From Coriobacteriia bacterium (lineage in GTDB: Bacteria > Actinomycetota > Coriobacteriia > Coriobacteriales > Atopobiaceae): 24,078 nucleotides of DNA. Below, one piece after another: positions 15,662-24,078 of the stretch. Numbering within the stretch: the stretch's first letter is position 1; the number at the start of each line of letters is the position of its first letter. The notes beneath the pieces were generated by a model. That model did not search any database, was not told where the DNA came from, and saw only the letters and a list, made by a program, of their open reading frames with translations. The stretch is taken from the NCBI GenBank assembly GCA_003150175.1, contig QAKZ01000034.1:1-24078 (forward strand), written 5' to 3'. The translations under genes and the position numbers were made by a program.

Positions 15662-18430
15662 ATGCCCGAGAACACCCCTGCCGAGAACGCCTCGGTTGCC
15701 AACGAGCCCGCCGCGGAACGCCGCATCATCGCCGTCATCGACGGCAACTCGCTCATGCACCGTGCGTTCCACGCCATCCGCCAGCCGATGTCGGCTCCGG
15801 ACGGCCGTGCGACGAACGCGCTGTTCGGCTTCTTCAACATGTTCATAAAGATGGTCGGCACCTTTAAGCCCGACGGCGTCATCTGCGCCTTCGACCGCGG
15901 CAAGCCGCGCGTCCGCATGGAGATGCTGCCCCAGTACAAGGCCCAGCGCCCGCCCATGGATCCGGCCCTCCACGAGCAGTTCCCCATGGTCAAGGAGCTC
16001 CTTGGCGCCCTCGACGTGCCCGTCTGCGAGCTCGAGGGCTGGGAGGGCGACGACATCCTCGGCACCCTCGCGCGCCGCGGCGAGGCTGCCGGCTACGAGA
16101 TGCTGCTCTTCACCGGCGACCGCGACATGTACCAACTCGCCACCGAGCACGTGAAGATCGTCAGCACAAAGAAGGGCGTCTCCGACGTCGCCATCATGAC
16201 GCCCGAGTCCGTCGACGACCTCTACCACGGCATCACGCCCGAGCTCGTGCCCGATTTCTACGGCCTCAAGGGCGACTCGTCCGACAACATCCCCGGCGTC
16301 CCCGGTATCGGCCCGAAGAAGGCCGCCGCGCTCATCGTCCAGTACGGCAACCTCGACGAGGTCATCGCCCATGCCGATGAGGTCAAGGGAAAGATGGGCG
16401 AGAACCTGCGCGCCCACATCGACGACGCGCTGCTCTCGCGCAAGGTGGCGACGATCCGCACGGATGCCCCCATCGAGATCGAGCTCGCCGACGCGAAGTT
16501 CCCCACCTTCGACGTGGACGAGGTCGTCCGCGCGTTCAGCGCGCTTGGCTTCACGGGCATGACGGGGCGCCTCGCCAAGCTCGGCGGCGCGAACGCGTCG
16601 CAGGCCATGGCCGCAAAGAAGGCCGCAGGGACGGGAGAGGGCCCCGGCGCCGCCTCGGCCGCCGGTCCGTCCATTTCAGGAGCGCTCGCGGACGTCCTCA
16701 CGGAGCCCGTCAGCGGCGACGACGCCCTCGCCGCCCTCGCGGCGACCTTGGCGGCGGGAGAGTGGGTCGGCGCGGCTGCCGCGGACGATCGCGCCGCCGG
16801 CGCGCTGTTCGGGCTCAGCCGCGTGCTGTGGGTCTCCACCCAAGGCGGCCTGCTCAAGCTCGAGGGCGCGGCCGCGACGGCGGCGCTGGGGCAGCTCCTC
16901 GCCGAGGGGCGCGTGGCCTCCGCCGACGTGAAGGCGCTTATCCACGCGGTGAGCCCGCTGGACTCCTCCGAGCCGGAGAACTTCGCCGCCGCCGACGTCG
17001 ACCCGGCGAGAATCTTCGACGCCGGCGTGGCCGCCTACCTGCTCGAATCCGACAAGAGCGACTTCTCGGCCCCCGTCCTTGCGCAGGAGTACCTCGGCTG
17101 CGACGCGCCCGAGCCCACCGACGAGCTCCCGCAGGCTGCGATCGACGCCGCCTGTGCGCGGCTGCTCGTCTCGCCGCTGCGCGAGCGTCTGGCGGCGGAC
17201 GGATCCCAGAGGCTCTTCGACGAGGTCGAGATGCCGCTTTTGCCCGTCCTCGCGCAGATGGAGCGCGAGGGGCTCGGTGTCGACCCGGCGATCCTCGCCG
17301 AGCAGTCGCGCGAGCTCGGCGCCGAGATCGACCAGATGGTTGCGGGCATCAAGGCGGAGGCGGGGGAGGAATTCAACCTCGACTCCCCGCAGCAGCTCTC
17401 GCACGTGCTCTTCGACGTGCTGGGGCTCCCCACCTACGGACTCAAAAAGACCAAGCGCGGGTTCTACTCCACGAACGCGAAGGTGCTGGCGGATCTGGCG
17501 ACTGACCACGAGATCGTAGCGAAGGTCCTCGAGTATCGCGAACGCGCGAAGATCAAGTCGACCTACCTCGACGCGCTGCCCAACCTCGTGCGCGGAGACG
17601 GGCGCATCCACACGACGCTCAACCAGACCGTGACCGCGACGGGGCGCCTCTCCAGCTCCGACCCCAACCTGCAGAACATCCCGACGCGCTCCGAGCTCGG
17701 GCACCGCGTGCGCCAGGCGTTCACCGTGCCCGAGGGCAGCGTGTTTCTCGCCTGCGACTACTCGCAGATCGAGCTGCGCCTGCTCGCGCACCTTTCGGGC
17801 GACGAGCACCTGGTCGCGGCCTTCAACTCCGGCGCGGACTTCCACGCCGCGACCGCCGCGCGCGTGTTCAGCGTGCCGGTCGAAGAGGTGACGCCGCAGC
17901 TCCGCAGCCGCGCGAAGGCGGTCAACTTCGGCATTGTCTACGGGCAGCAGGCCTTCGGCCTCGCGTCCTCGCTCAAGATCCCGCGCGCGGAGGCACAGCA
18001 GATGATCGACCGCTACTTCGAGGCGTACCCCGGCGTCCGCGCCTACCTCGACGAGTCGGTCCGCCTCGCGCATGAGCGCGGCTACGCGATCACGGCGTAC
18101 GGGCGCAAGCGCCACATCCGCGAATTCCAGCAGAAGAACAAGCAGCTCATCGCCTTCGGCGAGCGCACCGCCATGAACCACCCCATGCAGGGTACCGCCG
18201 CCGACATCATAAAGATCGCGATGATTCGCGTGGAGCGCCGACTGCGCGAGGAGGGGCTGCGCTCGAAGCTCGTCCTGCAGATCCACGACGAGCTGGACCT
18301 TGAGGTCCCCGAGGACGAAATCACCGCCGCGAGCGACCTCGTGCGCGAGACCATGGAGGACGTGGCCGAGCTCAAGGTGCCCCTGATCGCCGAGGTGAGC
18401 TACGGTTCCAACTGGGCGGAGGCCAAATAG
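15662..18430 (+). CDS. polA: DNA polymerase I
   Basis: This 922-residue enzyme fills gaps and removes RNA primers during replication and repair. Residues about 20-310 form the 5' nuclease domain ([35 protein letters not shown] in two parts, [27 protein letters not shown]). Residues about 340-510 occupy the place of the 3'-5' exonuclease but show none of the acidic metal-binding motifs, so proofreading is probably absent, as in many Gram-positive homologues. The polymerase domain has motif [17 protein letters not shown] starting near 699, motif [15 protein letters not shown] near 748 and motif [11 protein letters not shown] near 873. GAGGAG precedes ATG 15662. A short acidic N-terminal extension precedes the nuclease fold. 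The stop overlaps the start of the RNase H gene. Confidence 0.97.
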   Translation: MPENTPAENASVANEPAAERRIIAVIDGNSLMHRAFHAIRQPMSAPDGRATNALFGFFNMFIKMVGTFKPDGVICAFDRGKPRVRMEMLPQYKAQRPPMDPALHEQFPMVKELLGALDVPVCELEGWEGDDILGTLARRGEAAGYEMLLFTGDRDMYQLATEHVKIVSTKKGVSDVAIMTPESVDDLYHGITPELVPDFYGLKGDSSDNIPGVPGIGPKKAAALIVQYGNLDEVIAHADEVKGKMGENLRAHIDDALLSRKVATIRTDAPIEIELADAKFPTFDVDEVVRAFSALGFTGMTGRLAKLGGANASQAMAAKKAAGTGEGPGAASAAGPSISGALADVLTEPVSGDDALAALAATLAAGEWVGAAAADDRAAGALFGLSRVLWVSTQGGLLKLEGAAATAALGQLLAEGRVASADVKALIHAVSPLDSSEPENFAAADVDPARIFDAGVAAYLLESDKSDFSAPVLAQEYLGCDAPEPTDELPQAAIDAACARLLVSPLRERLAADGSQRLFDEVEMPLLPVLAQMEREGLGVDPAILAEQSRELGAEIDQMVAGIKAEAGEEFNLDSPQQLSHVLFDVLGLPTYGLKKTKRGFYSTNAKVLADLATDHEIVAKVLEYRERAKIKSTYLDALPNLVRGDGRIHTTLNQTVTATGRLSSSDPNLQNIPTRSELGHRVRQAFTVPEGSVFLACDYSQIELRLLAHLSGDEHLVAAFNSGADFHAATAARVFSVPVEEVTPQLRSRAKAVNFGIVYGQQAFGLASSLKIPRAEAQQMIDRYFEAYPGVRAYLDESVRLAHERGYAITAYGRKRHIREFQQKNKQLIAFGERTAMNHPMQGTAADIIKIAMIRVERRLREEGLRSKLVLQIHDELDLEVPEDEITAASDLVRETMEDVAELKVPLIAEVSYGSNWAEAK

Positions 18431-18999
18431 TGGCGGGCTGGAACGATTTCGCCGCCGGGCATCCCGAGGCCGTGGCGGCAGGCGCCCCCGTCGACGTCCC
18501 GGCCGCGCGCGGAGGGGCCCGCATGCACGTGGAGGCGTGGTCGGACGGGTCGTCGCGCGGCAACCCCGGGCCCGGCGGCTACGGGTCGGTCCTTCGCTAC
18601 ACCGACCCCAAGGGCGTCGTGCACGAGCGCGAGTTCTCCTGTGGCTACGATCGCACGACGAACAACCGCATGGAGCTCATGGGCGCGATCGTCGCGCTCG
18701 AGGCGCTCCGCCGGCCGTGCGTCGTCGACTTCACGACCGACTCGCAGTACGTCTGCAACGCCTTCAAGCAGCATTGGATCGCCGGTTGGCAGAAGCGCGG
18801 CTGGAAGACCGCGAACAAACAGCCCGTGAAGAACATCGACCTCTGGAAGCGCCTCATCGCGGCGTGCGAGCCGCACGAGGTCCGCTGGCACTGGGTCAAG
18901 GGCCACGCGGGGCACGCGGAGAACGAGCGCTGCGACCAGCTCGCGACCGAGGCGGCCGACGGCTCGGGCCGCATCCGCGACGTTGGCTTCACGGGGTAG
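18430..18999 (+). CDS. rnhA: Ribonuclease HI
   Basis: RNase HI cleaves the RNA strand of RNA-DNA hybrids. The catalytic set is complete: Asp39 ([16 protein letters not shown]), Glu82 (NNRMELMGA), Asp104 (TDSQYV) and Asp169 (ENERCDQLA), with the flexible-loop His in KGHAGH. Numbering assumes GTG 18430, which overlaps the polA stop as TAGTG and has GGAGG upstream; this gives 189 residues with a 31-residue N-terminal extension of unknown role. ATG 18523, also preceded by GGAGG at good spacing, would start exactly at the RNase H fold and is a realistic alternative. The overlap suggests coupled translation with DNA polymerase I, which makes sense since both remove RNA primers. Confidence 0.93.
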   Translation: MAGWNDFAAGHPEAVAAGAPVDVPAARGGARMHVEAWSDGSSRGNPGPGGYGSVLRYTDPKGVVHEREFSCGYDRTTNNRMELMGAIVALEALRRPCVVDFTTDSQYVCNAFKQHWIAGWQKRGWKTANKQPVKNIDLWKRLIAACEPHEVRWHWVKGHAGHAENERCDQLATEAADGSGRIRDVGFTG

Positions 19000-19009
19000 G
19001 GGAGCCTGC

Positions 19010-19189
19010 GCGGGCAAGAAGGACGTTTCTTGGGCGGAGGGCCCTTCTTGTGCGGGGTTTCTTGCCGTGATGCACTCCCCGTCTGGTAGCCCTTCACTGC
19101 TTGGCCTCTCGACCTGCGGCGCATTCCTGCCGGATAGTCCTTCCTCGCAGGATGACCCTTCGGTCCATGGCGGGGTTTCTCGGCAGCGA
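19010..19189. repeat. Intergenic repeat cluster 4 (degenerate units, about 31-nt steps)
   Basis: GTTTCTTGGGCG (19025), GGTTTCTTGCCGTG (19057), GCATTCCTGCCGG (19120) and GGTTTCTCGGCAG (19175) recur, with CCCTTC-type words at 19042, 19090, 19139 and 19156 between them. Steps between markers are about 31-32 nt or multiples, except the last. The units are more diverged than in clusters 1 and 3 but use the same TTTCTCG and ATTCCTG alternatives. No gene is visible here. Confidence 0.65.
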
Positions 19190-19283
19190 AACCTTTCACC
19201 ACATCTATGTTTTTGGCCGTTCGCCGATAAAACCGCAGGTCGCGGTGGCGCGGATTTCAAAATCAAAGATGTGGTGAAAGGTT
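19190..19283. repeat. Palindromic element A, upstream of the AbiEi/DUF559-like pseudogene
   Basis: A perfect 17-bp inverted repeat (19190-19206 with 19267-19283) encloses 60 nt that can fold further (CGCC with GGCG) around a loop containing AAAACCGCAGGT (19229-19240). It ends 21 bases before the ATG of the pseudogene, where an operator or leader structure could sit. Element B at 20629 has the same loop. Confidence 0.8.
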
Positions 19284-19304
19284 CCAAGGGCCGAAGGGGT
19301 CTCG

Positions 19305-20544
19305 ATGTACGCGTTCGTCTGCTCCCAATCCGCGGTCGACGCGATCCGCTCCCTGAGCGCCCGCGGCGCATGGGGCGGCGACCCCGCTTGGCCGGAGTCC
19401 CCGCGCGCCCTTCCGCTGTGGGGCGACTGCGTCTGCAGCCAGCGCTCGTTCGCCGAGTTCACGCGCGAGAACGACCCCTCGGTGCTCGAGGGCCTCTTTC
19501 CACCGGTCGATTTGTTGGTCCCGTCGAGCCGCTTCCGGAGCTCCGGTAAATCAGCCAAGTTTCACGTTTGGAGTCGCGAAATCCCCGCCGGGGCATGCCG
19601 CCGGCTTTCGGAGAGGCTCGTCATCAGCGGCCCCGAGTTCGCTGTCGTGCAGCTCGCAGGCTCGCTCGGCAAGTTCGACTCCCTCTTTGACGGCTTCATG
19701 GTCGAGCTGCGGGAGCAAAAGGAGCTTCTTGCCTCCGTCGGGTAAGAGGGCGAGTTCGTGGCGGAGCTGCCGCAGAAGTGGGAACAAATTCGCCGCCTGG
19801 CCGCGCTCGCCTCGCTTGCCTGCGAGTTCGCGGGGACGTATCGCCTCGCCGTGGGAACGCCCGCTCTGTCCGAGAGCGGCCTTGCGAAGAAGAACGCCGC
19901 GCCCGGGCCTTCCGGTGCCGGCACTGGTCCCGGTGCCACGCGCCCTGCTGCCTCCGCTCCTGCTCGCGGAGGCATCGCTTTTGGCGTGGGCCCGGTCATG
20001 TCCGTCTCTTCCCTGCGCGAGTTCTCCGCGCGCGTCTGCAGGGGCCCGGCCGCTTGGCGCGCCCAAAGGATAGCCGAGCTCGCCCCTCGACGGCTCGGCC
20101 TCCCCGATGGAGACCGCTTTGGCGCTCCTTTTGACGATGCTCGTCGAATTGGGCGGTTTCGGGATATAGAAGCCACTGCTCAACGCGACGATCTTTGGCG
20201 AGGAACTCTCTTCTTTGTGCGACCGGACCTCGGTCACGCCTGACTTCCTCTGGCCGGAAGAGAAGCTCGCACTGGAGTACGACAGCTCAGAGTTCCACGC
20301 GCGGAAGGGCGCCCCGCAAGCCGCCCGTGACGCCGCCCGTTCGAATTTCCTCGCGATCAAAGGGTATCGAGTGCAGCGCGTTGCCGCGGGCAACGTATCG
20401 TCGCTCTCCGGGGCGGCGCTGCTCGCTCGGCAGATCGCCTTTGCCCTCGGCGCCCCGCTGCGCGAGCCGACACCCTTGGAGTCGCAGCGCCGCAACAAGC
20501 TCTATATGGAGTTCATGCCCAAGGCCGCGGCGGGCGCGGAGTAG
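19305..20544 (+). pseudogene. AbiEi/DUF559-like (Vsr-type endonuclease fold) protein, degenerate
   Basis: From ATG 19305 the translation resembles a coriobacterial protein family with an AbiEi-like N-terminal half and a DUF559-type (PD-(D/E)XK, Vsr-like) C-terminal domain, as I remember it. Landmarks are HVWSREIPAG, SGPEFAVVQLA, CEFAGTYRL, then LDGSASPMETALALLL, LGGFGI, KPLLNATI and DFLWPEEKLALEYDSSEFH with the putative catalytic Asp and Glu residues. Three lesions break it: an in-frame TAA at 19743-19745; a +1 shift at the CCCC 20083-20086 (one C less restores LALDGSAS); and an in-frame TAG at 20167-20169. An insertion-like stretch precedes the first stop. Such proteins may act in defence or as toxin-antitoxin parts; here function is surely lost. 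It lies between two related palindromes. Confidence 0.75.
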
Positions 20545-20570
20545 CGGCGCCATGGAGTAGCGACGCCATA
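20539..20570 (+). repeat. Short tandem duplication at the pseudogene end
   Basis: A 16-nt unit, GAGTAGCG(G/A)CGCCAT(G/A), occurs twice in a row with two differences. It spans the terminal stop codon of the pseudogene and duplicates it. Confidence 0.75.
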
Positions 20571-20628
20571 TGGCGGTTTCTTTTGCGCTGAACGGGGCTC
20601 GCGCCCTTCCTTTTTGGGATCCTGATTA

Positions 20629-20712
20629 TTCACCATCCCTGTGTTTTCGGCTTCATATTTACAAAACCGCAGGTTGCAGAAGCACTAAACTCGAAAACAC
20701 AAACATGGTGAA
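20629..20712. repeat. Palindromic element B, downstream of the pseudogene
   Basis: TTCACCAT (20629-20636) pairs with ATGGTGAA (20705-20712), and after a 3-nt internal mismatch TGTGTTTTCG (20640-20649) pairs with CGAAAACACA (20692-20701). GCTTC (20650-20654) pairs with GAAGC (20679-20683). The loop holds AAAACCGCAGGT (20663-20674), identical to element A, although most stem bases differ. The surrounding 20571-20755 has no gene. Confidence 0.8.
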
Positions 20713-20755
20713 GGGTTTTGCGAACCGCGACGGGCGGCTGCGGGCGACGGGCGAC

Positions 20756-20792
20756 AAAGAGGCCCGCGTCGCCGAAGGACGCGGGCCTCTTT
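20756..20792 (-). terminator. Terminator of the polysaccharide deacetylase gene
   Basis: A perfect 15-bp stem (20756-20770 with 20778-20792) with a 7-nt loop lies 33 bases beyond the deacetylase stop. On the minus strand the stem ends in CTCTTTGTCG; on the plus strand in CTCTTTTGT, so it may work in both directions. Confidence 0.8.
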
Positions 20793-20824
20793 TGTGCCGT
20801 TATGAACCTGGCGCTCGACGCCGG

Positions 20825-22450
20825 CTACTTCCCGTACGCCATGAGCTGGTCGATGGTCACGAACTTGTAGCCCTCCTGCACGAGCTTGGGCAGGGCGTTG
20901 CGCAGGCCCTCGATGGTCTGCGAGCGGTCGCCGCCGCCGTCGTGCATCAGGACGACGTCGCCCGGCTTCGCCGAGAGGATGGCCTGCTCGATGGCCGCGG
21001 CGCCCGGGCGCCTCCAGTCCTCGGTGTCGACGTCCCAGCCGACCTCGACGTCGACGATGTCCTTGAGGTTGTCGATGAGCGACCCGTAGTAGTTGCCGCC
21101 GGGCGCGCGCATGACGTGCTCGATGCTCGTGCCGAGCGTGTCCTCGATGGCCTTGAAGCCCTTCTCCATCTCGGCGCGCTGCTCGTCGGCGCTCATGTAG
21201 GTCATGTTCACGCCCTGGCCAGAGCCTGCTGCGTGGTCCCACGTGTGGGAGGCGACCTGGTTGCCCTCGGCGACGATGCGCTTCTCGACCTCGGCGTTCT
21301 CGGCGACCTGGTTGCCGATCTGGAAGAAGGTCGCGTGCGCGCCGTTTTCCTTGAGGATGTCGAGGATCTCGGCGGTCTGGTTGGGCCAGGGGCCGTCGTC
21401 GAAGGTGAGCGCGAGGACCTTATCGTCCCCGACGTTGGCGTTGTAGGAGCTGTAGCCGGCGTCGGTCGGCTGCTTGGTGACCTCTTCGACGGTCTTGCCG
21501 GAGACGTTGCCGGTCTTGACGGTCTTCTCGCCGTCCTCGCCGGAGGAGTAGACGTGGATCGCGCCGTTGTAATAGCTCGCGAGCGTGGAGTAATCGGTGC
21601 CGGACTCGCCGTGCGGGATGGTCTCGGTGGTCTCGGTGAAGTCCTCGTCGACGTCCTGGCCGTTGTCGATCTGGACCTGGTCGCCCGCGCTGAGCTTCTG
21701 GTCGCGCTGCGCGTCGGCGCCGTTGACGGTCGCGGTGAAGGCGGTGCCGCCGCCCTGCTGGGCGACCGACCCGTCGACGGCGATGAGGTTGCCGGCGGTC
21801 GGCGTGGCGAGGCCCTTGTCGACGATCCCCTGGACGGTCGTGCCGGCCTCGATGGTCTGCTCGGTCCCGTTGACGCTCACCTTATAGAACGGCGGGTTGA
21901 AGAAGAGATACGCGCCGATGCCCACGACGGCGACGACGAGCACGGCCGCCAGGGCGACGGGCCAGCGGCGCTTCTGCTTGCCCTGCCTGCGCGGGGAAGA
22001 AGAAGCCCCGCGTCCGCGCCGCGGCTCATCGTCGGTGTAGGGGGAGGGCTCGTAGGCGCCGGGCGCCTCCTGCTCGACATAGTTCGACTCGGCGTAGGGG
22101 TCCTGCTGCCGGCCATATGCGCCCTGCGCGTAGGGATCCTGCTGCTGACCGTGCCCGCCCTTGGCGTAGGGATCCTGCGCGTAGGGAGGCTGGACATAGG
22201 GGGTCTGGGTATAGGAGCCGCGCCGGGCGCCGTTGCCCTGCCCGTAGCCCGCGCCCTGCCCGCGCGTCGCCGCCTGGTCGCGGTACTGGTCCTGCCCATA
22301 GGCGTCCTGCCCGTATGTGCCCTGCCCGTACTCGCTGTCCGCGAAGTCCTGGCGAGGGTCGTACCCGTTGTCGAAGACGCGATCCTCGCCCGTTGCGCGC
22401 CTGCGCCGGCGCGGCGCCGGCGAGTCCGGCTCGCTGAAGTGCTTTGGCAT
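20825..22450 (-). CDS. Membrane-anchored polysaccharide deacetylase (NodB domain) with Tyr/Gly/Gln-rich cytoplasmic tail
   Basis: The 541-residue protein probably removes acetyl groups from a cell-wall polymer such as peptidoglycan outside the membrane. Residues 1-160 are hydrophilic and low-complexity, with YGQ and DPYA repeats and an Arg/Lys cluster before one membrane helix at about 164-184. A beta-rich linker follows (190-340). The NodB domain (about 341-541) has TFDDGPWP with Asp351-352, SHTWDH with zinc ligands His402 and His406, MRAPGG with Arg448, VGWDVDTEDW, and VVLMHDGG with His503. ATG 22450 has AAGGA upstream; a GTG at 22486 lies right at the expected transcription start (-10 TATACT at 22489-22494), so it is unlikely. 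All catalytic motifs are intact. The true substrate polymer is not evident. Confidence 0.9.
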   Translation of the reverse strand: MPKHFSEPDSPAPRRRRRATGEDRVFDNGYDPRQDFADSEYGQGTYGQDAYGQDQYRDQAATRGQGAGYGQGNGARRGSYTQTPYVQPPYAQDPYAKGGHGQQQDPYAQGAYGRQQDPYAESNYVEQEAPGAYEPSPYTDDEPRRGRGASSSPRRQGKQKRRWPVALAAVLVVAVVGIGAYLFFNPPFYKVSVNGTEQTIEAGTTVQGIVDKGLATPTAGNLIAVDGSVAQQGGGTAFTATVNGADAQRDQKLSAGDQVQIDNGQDVDEDFTETTETIPHGESGTDYSTLASYYNGAIHVYSSGEDGEKTVKTGNVSGKTVEEVTKQPTDAGYSSYNANVGDDKVLALTFDDGPWPNQTAEILDILKENGAHATFFQIGNQVAENAEVEKRIVAEGNQVASHTWDHAAGSGQGVNMTYMSADEQRAEMEKGFKAIEDTLGTSIEHVMRAPGGNYYGSLIDNLKDIVDVEVGWDVDTEDWRRPGAAAIEQAILSAKPGDVVLMHDGGGDRSQTIEGLRNALPKLVQEGYKFVTIDQLMAYGK

Positions 22451-22488
22451 GATATTCCGTCCTTGGTCCGTCTGAACATGCGCCACCT

Positions 22489-22494
22489 AGTATA
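22489..22494 (-). promoter_or_regulatory. Candidate -10 box of the deacetylase gene
   Basis: TATACT on the minus strand, the same hexamer used by the promoter at 4641, lies 38 bases before ATG 22450. No good -35 hexamer is visible at 16-18 nt. Confidence 0.4.
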
Positions 22495-22627
22495 GGCCGT
22501 GCTACAGGCCGTGCGCCGGGCGCGGTTCTCGATTGGGCCGCGGTTGAGCCCTCGCGGCCCCGTGCCTCGCGTGCTCCCGCCGCGCGAAACACCGCGACTC
22601 CGCCCGGTTACAAAAACGCACACGAAC

Positions 22628-22662
22628 TTGCCCACACGGGACACCATGCATTAACTCCCGTG
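22628..22662 (+). promoter_or_regulatory. Candidate promoter and inverted repeat upstream of glutamine synthetase
   Basis: TTGCCC (22628-22633) and TTAACT (22651-22656) are 17 nt apart, a weak promoter match. A perfect 7-bp inverted repeat, CACGGGA (22635-22641) with TCCCGTG (22656-22662), lies over the same spacer and could be an operator for nitrogen control. This is position-based inference only. Confidence 0.3.
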
Positions 22663-22732
22663 CAACAATGGGCAACTAGAGTTGTCAAACGTAAGCCAAG
22701 CACGCCACGCAACCCAACGGAAAGAGGCGCAC

Positions 22733-24078
22733 ATGGGCAAGGACAAGGTCACCGAGGAGTACGGCAGCCTGCTGTTCACCGACAAGGTCATGCAGGAACG
22801 TCTCCCCAAGCCTACGTACAAGGAGCTCACGAAGGTCATCAAGGAGGGCAAGGCCCTCGACCTCGACATCGCCAACGAGGTCGCCCACGCCATGAAGGAG
22901 TGGGCGCTCGAGAAGGGCGCCACGCACTACGCGCACTGGTTCCAGCCGCTCACCGGCATCACGTCCGAGAAGCACGATTCCTTCATCACCCCGAAGGACG
23001 ACGGCTCGGTCCTGATGTCGTTCTCCGGCAAGGAGCTCATCCAGGGCGAGCCCGACGCCTCGAGCTTCCCCTCCGGCGGCCTGCGCGCCACCTTCGAGGC
23101 CCGCGGCTACACCGCCTGGGACCCGACCTCCCCGGCTTTCATCAAGGACGAGGTCCTCTGCATCCCGACGGCCTTCATCTCCTACACCGGCGAGGCGCTC
23201 GACAAGAAGACCCCGCTGCTCCGCTCGCAGGTCGCCCTGGCCGAGCAGGCCAAGCGCGTCCTTAAGCTCTTCGGCAAGGACGTCACCTCGGTGATCACCA
23301 CCGTCGGCCCCGAGCAGGAGTACTTCCTCGTCAAGGAGGAGGACTTCCAGAAGCGCCCCGACCTCGTCCTCACCGGCCGCACGCTCTTCGGCTGCGCCCC
23401 TGCTAAGGGCCAGGAGCTCGAGGAGCACTACTTCGGCGCCATCCGCCCGACCGTCAACGCCTTCATGAAGGAGGTCGACGACGAGCTCTGGAAGCTCGGC
23501 GTCCCCGCGAAGACCAAGCACAACGAGGTCGCCCCGGCCCAGCACGAGCTCGCCCCGATCTTCGAGCAGGGGTCGCTCGCCATCGACGACAACCTGCTCG
23601 CCATGGAGAAGCTCAAGCTCCTCGCGACCCACCACGGCCTCGCCTGCCTGCAGCACGAGAAGCCCTTCGACTACGTCAACGGCTCCGGCAAGCACAACAA
23701 CTGGTCGGTCTGCGCAGACGGCAAGAACCTCCTCGAGCCGGGTGCGAACCCCTCCGAGAACCTGCAGTTCCTCGTCTTCCTCGCGGGCCTCGTCGCCGCG
23801 GTCGACAAGCACGCCGACCTCATGCGCGTGAGCGTCTCGTCCGCCGGTAACGACCACCGCCTCGGCGCCAACGAGGCGCCCCCGGCGATCGTGTCCGTCT
23901 TCCTGGGCGACGAGCTCGACGCCGTCGTCGAGGGCCTCATCAACGACGAGGCCGTCGAGGCCCACGGCAAGACCCGCATGGACCTGGGCGTCCCGATGCT
24001 GCCCGACGTGCTCCAGGACAACACGGACCGCAACCGCACCTCTCCCTTCGCCTTCACCGGCAACAAGTTCGAGTTCCG
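22733..24078 (+). CDS. glnN: Glutamine synthetase type III, 3' partial
   Basis: The enzyme makes glutamine from glutamate, ammonia and ATP, the main entry of ammonium into metabolism. 448 residues are visible and the frame is still open at the window end; type III enzymes have about 700. The type III pattern is clear: [20 protein letters not shown] in two parts near 111-130, GPEQEYFLV with metal-binding glutamates near 194-196, [14 protein letters not shown] near 262, HEKPF near 308, GSGKHNNWS near 317, [14 protein letters not shown] near 373, and [17 protein letters not shown] at the end. ATG 22733 is preceded by GGAAAGAGG. The gene stands alone, divergent from the deacetylase across a 282-bp gap. 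Only the start of the gene is present here; no damage is visible. Confidence 0.95.
   Translation, partial: MGKDKVTEEYGSLLFTDKVMQERLPKPTYKELTKVIKEGKALDLDIANEVAHAMKEWALEKGATHYAHWFQPLTGITSEKHDSFITPKDDGSVLMSFSGKELIQGEPDASSFPSGGLRATFEARGYTAWDPTSPAFIKDEVLCIPTAFISYTGEALDKKTPLLRSQVALAEQAKRVLKLFGKDVTSVITTVGPEQEYFLVKEEDFQKRPDLVLTGRTLFGCAPAKGQELEEHYFGAIRPTVNAFMKEVDDELWKLGVPAKTKHNEVAPAQHELAPIFEQGSLAIDDNLLAMEKLKLLATHHGLACLQHEKPFDYVNGSGKHNNWSVCADGKNLLEPGANPSENLQFLVFLAGLVAAVDKHADLMRVSVSSAGNDHRLGANEAPPAIVSVFLGDELDAVVEGLINDEAVEAHGKTRMDLGVPMLPDVLQDNTDRNRTSPFAFTGNKFEF

Noticed and set aside
15352..16065. Long upstream extension of the HAD phosphatase frame
   Set aside because: It runs antisense through the start of polA and the repeats. 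A ribosome site at ATG 15351 and HAD motif I at residue 19 fix the real start.
19743..20169. Calling the AbiEi/DUF559-like region as three separate small genes
   Set aside because: The pieces join into one family-like protein once two stops and one 1-nt shift are read through, and the later pieces have no good ribosome sites.
22451..22486. GTG 22486 as start of the deacetylase
   Set aside because: It lies at the predicted transcription start 3' of TATACT and has no leader; ATG 22450 has AAGGA upstream.
20570..22495. A 641-codon plus-strand open frame opposite the deacetylase
   Set aside because: Antisense shadow of a gene with all NodB motifs; low-complexity Val/Gly/Asp/Leu composition and no ribosome site that fits.

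Overview
The window looks like chromosome from a high-GC anaerobic actinobacterium of the class Coriobacteriia, most likely Collinsella or a close relative. I infer this from the GC-rich third codon positions, strong GGAGG-type ribosome sites, frequent GTG starts, the gene families present (type III glutamine synthetase, NMT1/THI5-type and AfuA/FbpA-type ABC transporters, an AbiEi/DUF559-like gene remnant) and the style of the intergenic repeats. No database search was possible, so the genus is an inference. I see no rRNA, tRNA, CRISPR array, transposase or prophage gene.

Layout. Bases 1-1646 hold the tail of an ABC uptake operon (partial THI5-like binding protein, then ATPase) closed by a strong terminator. 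An M18 aminopeptidase (leftward) follows, then an intergenic repeat cluster. A membrane protein of unknown function (leftward) is divergent from class II fructose-bisphosphate aldolase (rightward). A second repeat cluster separates fba from a convergent beta-glucoside locus: a glucose-type PTS EIIA, a GH1 6-phospho-beta-glucosidase broken by a 1-nt frameshift, and a divergent RpiR regulator that has lost the end of its sugar-phosphate domain. The truncated rpiR abuts a convergent zinc-dependent phospholipase C-like gene. Bases 10031-14070 encode a complete three-gene ABC importer (Tat lipoprotein, fused double permease, ATPase) of the ferric-iron/hexose-phosphate type. A third repeat cluster, a HAD phosphatase (leftward), DNA polymerase I and an RNase H overlapping polA by one base follow. 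Then come a fourth repeat cluster, a multiply broken AbiEi/DUF559-like gene lying between two related palindromic elements, a membrane-anchored polysaccharide deacetylase (leftward) and the start of type III glutamine synthetase, which is cut by the window end.

Most genes are housekeeping or nutrient uptake. The unusual content is between the genes. Four intergenic regions carry short repeat units (25-26 nt, period about 30 nt) in both orientations. Within each region one half of the unit is locus-specific and uniform; the other half has the same alternative forms (TTTCTCG-like or ATTCCTG-like) in at least three of the regions. A separate pair of imperfect palindromes shares the loop AAAACCGCAGGT while its stems differ in sequence, and brackets the AbiEi/DUF559-like pseudogene. 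These two repeat systems are the best candidates here for something undescribed. The window also shows gene decay: a frameshifted glucosidase, a truncated regulator and a pseudogene with three lesions.
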